Below are positions 55,733 to 63,079 of a stretch of DNA of 64,000 nt, piece by piece. This DNA is from Acidobacteriota bacterium (lineage in GTDB: Bacteria; Acidobacteriota; Terriglobia; Versatilivoradales; Versatilivoraceae): NCBI GenBank assembly GCA_022826755.1, contig JAJDUG010000059.1:59069-123068 (forward strand). Direction: 5' to 3'. Numbering within the stretch: position 1 is the stretch's first letter; every line of letters starts with the position of its first letter. A model generated the notes under the pieces. The model did not search any database. It was not told where the DNA came from and saw only the letters and a program-made list of their open reading frames with translations. Made by a program: the position numbers and the translations under genes.

Positions 55733-57318
55733 GGATTTCCACCTTCCTGCTTCCGGTTGTAGATTTCGGCGCTCTCGTTGTAGAGCGTTTCACTGACTTC
55801 CTCGAATCCGGACGGATAGAGTCCGGTCTCGCTATCCAGCGTGACTTCCTTCACCTTAGAGCCCTTGGGCCTTTTGGCTGTCTTGAACAGCCACACACCG
55901 ACTTCATCGGGACGGAGAGAAAAATCCTCCTCAATGACACCCTTCCGGTTGTTCTCTGGCAGTTCCGAGAGATTCGCCAGGTTTCCGATCTGCTCCAGGA
56001 ACCATTCGCTGTGAGTGGTGATGAGGATGCGCACCTTGTTACGTACGGCCCGCGCCAGCTCACGGGCGAAAACAGCCTGCATGGCGGGGTGGAGGTGAGA
56101 TTCCGGCTCCTCGATGATGAGCAGGTCCCTGGAACGCACGACATGCCGCAGATACAGCACGACCGGGGCCAGTTCGGAGACCATGGACGAGGCCTGCATC
56201 AGTGGCAGATCCTTTTTCCAGTCTTTTGGTCGATAGGTGAAGCTGGGGTAGCCGGTTTCGGAGCGGTCCACCCTGACGTCACCCGTGAGGATATTATTCT
56301 CCAAATGCCTGGCGAGTTTTCCGGCACTCCTTCGATCGGATCGGACTCGTGCTGAACTCATTTTGACCAACTGACTCAGGAAATCAGCCAATACGCCCGA
56401 CAGCATCGGGACATCCAGGGAACGGCGCAGCCCTGCGGTCGTGGCCTTCTGGATGAGCATGCTCACCACCACCTGATGGCTGTGCATGACGCCGGTGCGG
56501 TCAGCCGGCAGGTAATGAGCGTCCTGGTATAGCGGTTCAAGCAGGTTTCGGAAAAGAGTCTGTGTGAGCGATTCAAGCAGGGACTCAAGGTCCCGGGACT
56601 CGACAACCCCGCCGGTCGTGAACCGCCGCAGCCACTCATTCCGCTCGTCCAAGCTTCCGGGAAATTCGATCTTAAGCGGCTCGGCGTCGGAGATGTGCAC
56701 CTGCCCGGAAAATCGCCTGTCGCCCTTGCCGAACTCTAGCTGGTAGCGAGCGCTCCCGGAGCCGGTTTGGGGCACACCGAAGCGAATCTGGGAGGCGCTG
56801 GCGGACCCGTAGCGTCGAACCAGTTCCGTCGATTGATCGACGCCAAAGCATCGATTGATTTCTCTTTCTAGATCGCGCCCGAGACTCTGGATTTGCTCCA
56901 GGGAGGAGCGCACGTAAGAAGCCACTTCGCTCGGCAACGCCGGCAGAGGTCCGCTTCCGGCTGCCAACGCTTTCAACAGCCAGTCGTTCACGCAACTTCG
57001 AACCTCTTTTTCGGTTGCTGCCGATCCCAACTCGGTTGGATCAAGCCACCACCCCAGGCGATCCGAAAATTGCCCTCCATATGAAAGCGTCAGTCCTCCG
57101 AAGCAACGATGTAGGGCATAGATCAAGATTGCCAGGTAGGACTTCCCCGTATTGCTGGGGCCGATGAATACCGTGAGCGGGCGCAGGTCCACGCTTGCCT
57201 GGACGATCGGACCGAAATCGCTCACATCGAGACGATAGTTGCCCTTATGCGATTGATCTTTTTTCTGGTTGTCCATCGGCATTCCCAAGACCTTGAGAGA
57301 GTAGTCGTCGGAGGCCAT
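55729..57318 (-). CDS. AAA15/OLD-like ATPase
   Basis: 529 residues. ABC/SMC-like ATPase: the N-terminal FGPIVQASVDLRPLTVFIGP leads into Walker A GPSNTGKS (residues 53-60). A long helical insertion follows, then LLIIEEPESHLHPAMQAVFA (Walker B with signature and D-loop) near residue 410, and the His switch ILITTHSEWFLEQIG. This is the AAA_15/AAA_21 fold used by OLD-family and many antiphage ATPases; no Toprim domain is fused. It overlaps the nuclease-like gene. Composition and the codon use appear less GC-rich than surrounding genes. ATG 57318 is used; ATG 57282 is an alternative. Confidence 0.85.
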   Translation of the reverse strand: MASDDYSLKVLGMPMDNQKKDQSHKGNYRLDVSDFGPIVQASVDLRPLTVFIGPSNTGKSYLAILIYALHRCFGGLTLSYGGQFSDRLGWWLDPTELGSAATEKEVRSCVNDWLLKALAAGSGPLPALPSEVASYVRSSLEQIQSLGRDLEREINRCFGVDQSTELVRRYGSASASQIRFGVPQTGSGSARYQLEFGKGDRRFSGQVHISDAEPLKIEFPGSLDERNEWLRRFTTGGVVESRDLESLLESLTQTLFRNLLEPLYQDAHYLPADRTGVMHSHQVVVSMLIQKATTAGLRRSLDVPMLSGVLADFLSQLVKMSSARVRSDRRSAGKLARHLENNILTGDVRVDRSETGYPSFTYRPKDWKKDLPLMQASSMVSELAPVVLYLRHVVRSRDLLIIEEPESHLHPAMQAVFARELARAVRNKVRILITTHSEWFLEQIGNLANLSELPENNRKGVIEEDFSLRPDEVGVWLFKTAKRPKGSKVKEVTLDSETGLYPSGFEEVSETLYNESAEIYNRKQEGGNP

Positions 57319-57451
57319 CTTCTCCGTTGGCCCGTCGTTGGCCTTATCTTAGATCAATTGGAACACAAACCTAAGTGTCAGGTTGTGGTTGATAGCCACC
57401 TATCTCCGTCAAGGATCCGGTGACACTGAACCCGTTTGCCGTCTGAAATTC

Positions 57452-57720
57452 AATGGCCACAAAAGGCACAAAAACACAAAAAGGACCATCTGATCGGCAA
57501 GACTCGAAATCAAGAAACTCGTTTTGTGCCTTTTGTGGCTTTATTGTGCAAGAGATTCACCATTTAGTTCATTGGTGTTCATTCGTGTCCATTGGTGGTT
57601 CGTCGTTTTCCTTCTCGGGTATCTTTCATCCTTTCGTTACCCTGCTATCCCGTCACGGATAACCTCAGCGCCTTGGTGGCCCTTCGTGTGACTTCGTGGA
57701 TACCTCTTTTTTTCTCTTGC
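57452..57720. repeat. Inverted repeat plus family A pieces (copy 4)
   Basis: TGGCCACAAAAGGCACAAAA at 57455-57474 is matched inversely by TTTTGTGCCTTTTGTGGC at 57522-57539, a potential long hairpin. It is followed by TTGGTGTTCATTCGTGTCCA at about 57572 and CCTTCGTGTGACTTCGTGGA ending in CTCTTTTTTT near 57713, both family A pieces. It fills the gap between asd and the ATPase gene. Confidence 0.75.
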
Positions 57721-57750
57721 TTCAGACAAATCCGGTCCCGGCCGCCTCCT

Positions 57751-58812
57751 TTACCGCTTGCCGTCCAGCATCCCCCGAGCCCGCAGAAGCTCCGCGTTGA
57801 GGATGGCGGCTCCCGCCGCCCCTCGGATGGTGTTGTGCCCCAGCAGGTCGAACTTGTAGTCCAGGATGGGGCAGGGACGGATGCGTCCCACCACGGTTGC
57901 CATGCCCTTTTCCAGGTATCGGTCCAGGCGGGGCTGGGGGCGGTCCGGCTCTTCCAGGCACACGACCGGCCTGCGAGGCGCGCTCGGCAGGTTCAACTCC
58001 TGGGGGAGAGATCGGAAAGAAGCCAATGCTTCCACGAGCTCGCGGCGGGAGGGACGCTGCCGGAAGCTTGTCGAGACCGCTTCCAGGTGCCCGTCCTGAA
58101 CGTTCACCCGGTGGCACTGGGCGCTGATTCTGAACTCCGCCCAATCGACTTTCCCGTCCTTGCAGTTTCCCAGGATCTTCAAGGGTTCCGTCTCCACCTT
58201 TTCCTCTTCTCCCTCGATGTAGGGAAGCACGTTGTCGGCAACGTCCAGGCTGGCCACTCCGGGATAGCCCGCACCCGAAAGCGCCTGCATGGTCACCACG
58301 CTGACGCTCTTCAGACCAAAAGCCCGGTGGAGGGGCGCCAGCGCCAGCACCAGGGCAATGGTGGTGCAGTTGGGGTTGGTGACAATAAAGCCCGAAGACC
58401 GCCTGCACTTTTGCTGCAGGGGGACCAGGTCCAGGTGGCCGGGGTTGATCTCGGGGACCAGCAGCGGCACGTCCTCGTCCATGCGGTGGTTTCCGGAGTT
58501 GCTAACCACCGGATATCCGGCCCGGGCAAAATCGCTTTCCACCTCCCCGGCAAGGGAGGAGGGGAGGCCGGAGAATACGAAGTCCGCCTCCAGCCCGGGG
58601 CTGCAGGGGCTGAGGACTCGGTCTCTAGCGTACTCCGGCATGGGCTCCGGGACCTTCCATGAGCAGGCCCGGTGATAGGGCTTGTCCACTGAACGGCCTG
58701 AAGCCGCAATGGCGCCCAGCTCGAACCAGGGATGGTGCTCCAGCAACTGAATGAAGCGCTGGCCGACGGTGCCGGTGGCTCCCAGAACCGCCGCGCGTAG
58801 TTTCCTGGTCAT
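57751..58812 (-). CDS. asd: Aspartate-semialdehyde dehydrogenase (archaeal/fungal type)
   Basis: Reduces aspartyl phosphate to aspartate semialdehyde, the branch point to threonine, methionine and lysine. 353 residues: VLGATGTVGQRFIQLL (NADP site), VSNSGNHRMDEDVPLLVPE, the catalytic cysteine in VTNPNCTTIALVLAL, ALSGAGYPGV, and CHRVNVQDGHLE with the catalytic His. These features are of the HOM2/archaeal-type ASADH, not the common bacterial type. The longer open frame to 59061 is not needed for the fold. Last gene of the SAM-riboswitch operon. Confidence 0.94.
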   Translation of the reverse strand: MTRKLRAAVLGATGTVGQRFIQLLEHHPWFELGAIAASGRSVDKPYHRACSWKVPEPMPEYARDRVLSPCSPGLEADFVFSGLPSSLAGEVESDFARAGYPVVSNSGNHRMDEDVPLLVPEINPGHLDLVPLQQKCRRSSGFIVTNPNCTTIALVLALAPLHRAFGLKSVSVVTMQALSGAGYPGVASLDVADNVLPYIEGEEEKVETEPLKILGNCKDGKVDWAEFRISAQCHRVNVQDGHLEAVSTSFRQRPSRRELVEALASFRSLPQELNLPSAPRRPVVCLEEPDRPQPRLDRYLEKGMATVVGRIRPCPILDYKFDLLGHNTIRGAAGAAILNAELLRARGMLDGKR

Positions 58813-58909
58813 TGTCTGGCTTCCGTGAACGAACCTTTCATCAACCTGCCGCTCTCCCGTGCCAGGGGGGGACTTGGTGCCGGGATCGATTCCCCTGGAA
58901 CTCCCCGCG

Positions 58910-60043
58910 TCACAGTTGCTCCAGGGCTGAGATGCAGCGATCGATGTCGTCCTCGGTGTTGAAGTAACCGGGACTGATGCGGACAACTCCCTCGGGCGCC
59001 GTGCCCAGGTGCCGGTGAAGGTAGGGGGCGCAGTGCAGGCCGGGCCTGACGGCGATCTCAAACGAGTTGTCCAGGATCGCTCCCACTTCGGAGGAGGTGT
59101 AGCCCTCCCGGTTGAGCGCCAGCGAACCCACCCGGCGGTGCGGATCCGTGGAGCCGTAGAGGCAGACCTTGGGATTGTCCTTGAGGGATTCAGTCAATCG
59201 AGCCAGCAGCCGCTGCTCGTGACCTCGGATCCTCTCCAGGCCCTCGCCGGTCACAAAGCGCAGGCCGGCTCTCAGCGCCGCCACGCCCAGCGTGTTGGGC
59301 GTCCCACCTTCCAGAAGGTGGGGAAACCGCCGGGGCTGCAGCGGATCTTCCGAATCGAAACCGGTCCCTCCCTCCCGCCAGGGGAGAGGTTCGACCCGAT
59401 GGCCCACCAACAAAACGCCGATGCCGGGCGGACCGAACAGGGCCTTGTGGCCCGGAAAAGCCAGCAGGTCGATCTGCATCGCCTGCATGTCGATGGGAAC
59501 GACACCGGCGGTCTGGGCCGCGTCCACCAGAAACAGCGCCTCCTGCCGGCGACAGATCCGGCCGACCTCGGCAACGGGTTGCAGGGTTCCCAGGACATTG
59601 GAGGCGTGCAACAGAACCACCAGGCGTGTCCGCGAGGTCAAGGCCCGGCGAAAGTCTTCCGGATCGACGAACCCCTCCCGGGAAAAGGGCAGTTGGGTCA
59701 GCCTGATGCTGCCGTCGGCTTCCAGTTGCTTCAAGGGGCGGGAGACCGAATTGTGTTCCAGCAGGCTGGTGACCACGTGATCTCCGGGCCGAAGCACTCC
59801 CTTGATGGCCATGTTGAGAGAGTCGGTGCCGTTGAGGCCGAAAATCACCCGGCGGTGGTCGTCCATTCCAAAAAAGCGGGCCAACAGGTTGCGGGTGTCA
59901 TCCATGGTCTTTTCCACCCGCATTGCCCATTGGTGTCCCGCTCTGCCGGGATTGGCCCCATCGCGGCGCAAGTAGTCCTGCAACTCCCGATAGACGGGCT
60001 CCGGCTTGGGAAAGCTGGTGGCTGCATTGTCCAGATAGATCAT
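58910..60043 (-). CDS. Cysteine desulfurase family protein (class V aminotransferase fold)
   Basis: 377 residues from ATG 60043 (MIYLDNAATSFPKP). NPGRAGHQWAMRVEKTMDDTR, SLLEHNSVSRPLKQL, LVDAAQTAGVVPID, the PLP lysine in FPGHKALFGPPGIG, and the catalytic cysteine segment RPGLHCAPYLH are all present. It would move sulfur from cysteine as a persulfide. It lies between the ThiF-like and ASADH genes and is a plausible sulfur source for the MoaD-like carrier. The frame extends upstream to 60103 without family similarity. Confidence 0.92.
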   Translation of the reverse strand: MIYLDNAATSFPKPEPVYRELQDYLRRDGANPGRAGHQWAMRVEKTMDDTRNLLARFFGMDDHRRVIFGLNGTDSLNMAIKGVLRPGDHVVTSLLEHNSVSRPLKQLEADGSIRLTQLPFSREGFVDPEDFRRALTSRTRLVVLLHASNVLGTLQPVAEVGRICRRQEALFLVDAAQTAGVVPIDMQAMQIDLLAFPGHKALFGPPGIGVLLVGHRVEPLPWREGGTGFDSEDPLQPRRFPHLLEGGTPNTLGVAALRAGLRFVTGEGLERIRGHEQRLLARLTESLKDNPKVCLYGSTDPHRRVGSLALNREGYTSSEVGAILDNSFEIAVRPGLHCAPYLHRHLGTAPEGVVRISPGYFNTEDDIDRCISALEQL

Positions 60044-60136
60044 GGTGGATGGAAGCTGCCGGCGATCTCCCGGTTTCACCGCGGCGGAGTTCGTCCGCGG
60101 CATCCCGGTAGGGTCGTTCGGGCCCCCGCCGGGTTC

Positions 60137-61171
60137 TCAATTTCCGATGTACCTGGAGTAGAGCGAGCGGGCTTCCTGGGGGTCCCGGGTGCCCTTGACG
60201 ATGCCCCGACCGTCGGAGAAAACGGCAATTTCGAACTCCTTCAGCCGGAACCTGAGCAGAAACCGATTGTACGAAACGCTGCCCAGAAGTTCCAGCCGCT
60301 GTCCCAGTTGGGGGAAGTCCAGATGTTTCCCCGGGGGCTGGCTGATCTGGACCGAGTCCCGCCCGCATAGAACGGCAGCCTGGGATTCCCGCTCGCCCTC
60401 CAGGAAATCGTAGCGGCCCAGGTGGCAGGCCGGACAATCGCCGCCGGCGCGGCCGCTTTCGATCTCCAGGCGCCGCCAAGTGTTCTGCCAGACGTCCAGG
60501 CTGACCAGGCTGCGGTTGATGCGATCCAGGCGTCCAGTCAGAATCTTGAAGGCTTCGGCCACCTGCAGGGAGGCAACCAGGTTGACGGCCGGCGCCAGTA
60601 CGCCCGCCGTGTCGCAGGTGGGGGTGGTTCCAGGCGGTGGAGGGGACTCGAAGACACAGCGCAGGCAGGGAGTCCGGCCGGGAACGATGGTCATGGTCAG
60701 GCCCTGGCTTCCCACGGCGGCTCCGTAAATCCAGGGGATTCGCCGTTTCTGGGAGACGTCGTTCAGCAGGAAGCGGGCCTCGAAGTTGTCGGTGCCGTCC
60801 AGAATGCAGTCCGCACCCTCGACCAGGGACTCGGCGTTGCGAAAGTTGAGGTCCTCCACGCGGGCCTCCACGGCCACCGAGGCGTTGATGGCCTGCAGGC
60901 GCCGTCTGGCTGCGACCGCCTTGGGAAGGCCCTCCCGAACATCCTCTTCCGTGAACAGGGTCTGCCGCTGCAGGTTGCTTTCCTCGATGAAGTCCCGATC
61001 GATCAGCCGGAGTCTTCCGATGCCCGCACGGGTCAAGGCCTCGGCCTGCACCGTTCCCAAGGCCCCGCAGCCGACGATGACCACATGGCTGCCGAGCAGG
61101 CGTTTCTGTCCGGCTGTGCCGATTTCTGCAAAGAGGACCTGGCGGGAGTAGCGGGATGGAAGATCCGACAT
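60137..61171 (-). CDS. ThiF/MoeB/HesA-family E1-like adenylyltransferase
   Basis: 344 residues. It activates the diglycine end of a ubiquitin-like sulfur carrier. YSRQVLFAEIGTAGQKRL, the nucleotide loop VVIVGCGALGT, DFIEESNLQRQ, DGTDNFEARFLLND, TPCLRCVF with a distant CPAC for zinc, and the catalytic cysteine in PTCDTAGVLAP. The C-terminal 80 residues (about 265-344) form an extra domain with KHLDFPQLGQRLELLG and SDGRGIVKGTRD, as in ThiF-like enzymes with a small beta-grasp tail. The partner carrier is probably the protein encoded at 54816-55091. Confidence 0.93.
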   Translation of the reverse strand: MSDLPSRYSRQVLFAEIGTAGQKRLLGSHVVIVGCGALGTVQAEALTRAGIGRLRLIDRDFIEESNLQRQTLFTEEDVREGLPKAVAARRRLQAINASVAVEARVEDLNFRNAESLVEGADCILDGTDNFEARFLLNDVSQKRRIPWIYGAAVGSQGLTMTIVPGRTPCLRCVFESPPPPGTTPTCDTAGVLAPAVNLVASLQVAEAFKILTGRLDRINRSLVSLDVWQNTWRRLEIESGRAGGDCPACHLGRYDFLEGERESQAAVLCGRDSVQISQPPGKHLDFPQLGQRLELLGSVSYNRFLLRFRLKEFEIAVFSDGRGIVKGTRDPQEARSLYSRYIGN

Positions 61172-61265
61172 GAACGTTACTCTGGGGGGCGAGACCGCCC
61201 GGAAGAAAGACCAGGGAAAGTGATCGCGACCGCCGCCGGGAGGTGGCTTGGAGGTCAGGCCGATT

Positions 61266-62507
61266 TCAGCCGACCGCCGACACCTTCGGGAGGGTTTCTT
61301 CGAACTCGCTCAGCCTGGCCGGAATGACCGCGGGCTCGGCCAGGCGGCCCTGGACGGCCTCCTGGGTCTTCAGTCCGTTTCCGGTAATGGAGATCACCGT
61401 AAGGTCGTCGCTGTTGATTCTGCCCTGTCCAATAAGCTTGCGGGTCACGGCCACGGTGACTCCACCGGCCGTTTCGGTGAAGATGCCTTCTTCCTCGGCC
61501 AGGAGCTGGATGCCTTCCACCACCTCCTCGTCGCTGACGTCCTCTCCCCAGCCGCCGCTTTCCAGCATGGTCTTGAGAGCGTAATATCCATCGGCGGGGT
61601 TCCCGATGGCAATGGACTTGGCAATGCTGTCGGGCTTCACCGGCTTGATGAAATCCCGGCCGGCCTTGACCGCGGTGGTAATGGGTGAGCAGCCGGTGGC
61701 CTGAGCTCCGAAGATGCGGCAACGGCTGTCGGGAATCAGATCCAGCTTCTGCATTTCGATGAAGGCCTTGCGGATCTTGGTGATGAGCGATCCGCCCGCC
61801 ATGGGGACCACGATGCAGTCGGGTGTCCTCCAGCCGAGTTGTTCCGCGACCTCCAGGCCAAAGCTCTTGGAACCCTCCGCATAGAAGGGGCGCAGATTGA
61901 TGTTGACGAAGCCCCACGGATACTTTCCCACGATTTCGCTGCACAGCCGGTTCACGTCATCGTAGTTTCCATCGATCTTGACGACGTTGTTCCTGTAGAT
62001 CAGCGTGCCCAGAACCTTGCCCATCTCGAGGTCGGCGGGGATGAACACGTAGCTGTTCAGTCCAACGCTGGCGGCGTTGGCGGCCACGGCGTTGGCGAGG
62101 TTTCCGGTCGAGGCGCAACCTACGGTGTCGAAGCCGAATTCCAAGGCCTTGGAGAGGGCCACGGCCACCACTCGATCCTTGAAGGAGAGGGTTGGAGCAC
62201 AGACACTGTCGTTCTTGATGTAGACTTCCTTCAGACCCAACCTTTTAGCCAGGTTGTCTGCCCGGACCAGCGGCGTGAAACCGGTCTGGGACCCCACCTG
62301 GGCTTCGCCGTCCAAAGGCAGCAATTCAGCATAACGCCACATGTTGGGGGGCCTGCTCCGGATGACTTCACGGCTCAGCCGGGGTCGGATGGCCTCGTAG
62401 TCGTAGACCACCTCCAGCGGCCCGAAGCAGAATTCACAGACCGACAAGGGTTTCTTGGGGTAGGACTGGTCACATTCCCGGCATTGCAGCCCGTTCACAA
62501 AAGACAT
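61266..62507 (-). CDS. thrC: Threonine synthase
   Basis: 413-residue PLP fold-type II enzyme. An N-terminal zinc ribbon (C9, C12, C24, C27) and the PLP lysine Lys110 in TLSFKDRVV mark the bacterial/archaeal class with this extension. Also GCASTGNLANAVAANAA and VVPMAGGSLITKI (phosphate loop). It normally converts O-phosphohomoserine to threonine. The start follows GAGGA. It is the first gene after a SAM-I riboswitch, which is unusual for a threonine enzyme and raises the chance of a role in methionine or cysteine supply (see findings). Confidence 0.9.
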   Translation of the reverse strand: MSFVNGLQCRECDQSYPKKPLSVCEFCFGPLEVVYDYEAIRPRLSREVIRSRPPNMWRYAELLPLDGEAQVGSQTGFTPLVRADNLAKRLGLKEVYIKNDSVCAPTLSFKDRVVAVALSKALEFGFDTVGCASTGNLANAVAANAASVGLNSYVFIPADLEMGKVLGTLIYRNNVVKIDGNYDDVNRLCSEIVGKYPWGFVNINLRPFYAEGSKSFGLEVAEQLGWRTPDCIVVPMAGGSLITKIRKAFIEMQKLDLIPDSRCRIFGAQATGCSPITTAVKAGRDFIKPVKPDSIAKSIAIGNPADGYYALKTMLESGGWGEDVSDEEVVEGIQLLAEEEGIFTETAGGVTVAVTRKLIGQGRINSDDLTVISITGNGLKTQEAVQGRLAEPAVIPARLSEFEETLPKVSAVG

Positions 62508-62521
62508 AAAAATCCTCGCTG

Positions 62522-62557
62522 GCAGCGTTGAACCCGCATGACTGTGCGGGTCGCTGC
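62522..62557 (-). promoter_or_regulatory. Strong stem-loop just upstream of the thrC Shine-Dalgarno
   Basis: GCAGCG (62522-62527) pairs with CGCTGC (62552-62557), and ACCCGCA (62532-62538) pairs with TGCGGGT (62545-62551), with a 4-nt bulge and a 6-nt loop. It has no U-tract, so it is not a terminator in itself. It lies about 5 nt upstream of the ribosome-binding site on the minus-strand mRNA. Confidence 0.6.
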
Positions 62558-62600
62558 ATCCGTGATGAAAAGCAGTGTGTCTTCAATATCTTATGGACCA

Positions 62601-62627
62601 AAAAAAACCTCTTCGATAAGAAGAGGC
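62601..62627 (-). terminator. Intrinsic terminator of the SAM-riboswitch leader
   Basis: On the minus strand CCTCTTC-TTATC-GAAGAGG is followed by eight U (A8 at plus 62601-62608). The loop strand TTCTTATC repeats the 5' P1 strand of the aptamer, so it can pair instead with the aptamer 3' P1 strand to form an antiterminator. Confidence 0.93.
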
Positions 62628-62641
62628 GGGTATCGGCTCTA

Positions 62642-62745
62642 TTCTTATCTTTCAGAAACTTGGTTCTGTCGGAGTTGGCACCTTCCCTGGATGGGGGGTT
62701 GCCGTGGCTTCACAGGGCCAGTCCCTCAGCCACTCTGGATAAGAA
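62642..62745 (-). promoter_or_regulatory. SAM-I (S-box) riboswitch
   Basis: Minus-strand order: P1 TTCTTATC (plus 62738-62745), CAGAGTGGCTGAGGGACTGG, CCCTGTGAAGCC, CGGCAACC, GGAAGGTGCCAACTCC, CAGAAC and P1' GATAAGAA (plus 62642-62649). These are the S-box consensus blocks, with a perfect 8-bp P1. It should turn the thrC-thiF-desulfurase-asd operon off when SAM is high. Confidence 0.97.
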
Positions 62746-62767
62746 CGTCGTTCAGTTGTCGGGAAGG

Positions 62768-62795
62768 ATTATAGTCGGGCCGAGCCGAATGTCAA
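62768..62795 (-). promoter_or_regulatory. Consensus sigma70-type promoter for the thrC operon
   Basis: TTGACA (plus 62790-62795) and TATAAT (plus 62768-62773) on the minus strand, 16 bp apart, both exact consensus. The start site would be near 62760, just before the SAM aptamer. Confidence 0.88.
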
Positions 62796-62970
62796 GGAAT
62801 GGGGGTCTGAAGTTGTCCCAGTTGGTCGACAATGTCCCTATTCGTTCACGCGGCGGCCAACTGCTTCTTTCGGCTCCGATCCCCAATGCCGACCCATTTC
62901 CCCCGATATCCCTCAATCGCCGCTCTCGGCCCATCTCTCGGTTTCTGGGATCTGGCAAGTGTGAACAAAC

Positions 62971-63000
62971 TTCACAGAATTTACAGTTAGGCCGTAGAAT
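62971..63000 (+). promoter_or_regulatory. Possible promoter for the Oar-like receptor
   Basis: TTCACA at 62971-62976 and TAGAAT at 62995-63000 with an 18-bp spacer, about 80 nt before the ATG. The match is moderate. Confidence 0.35.
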
Positions 63001-63079
63001 GTATGGGCAGCTTTTCGCTGTTCAACCTATTCAACCCTGTTTGTCGGAACCGTCTTCTGCCAGCAAAGGAATTCAGACG

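Noticed and set aside
57452..57720. Repeat cluster considered as a CRISPR array
   Set aside because: Units are inverted and irregular, with no evenly spaced direct repeats and spacers and no cas genes.
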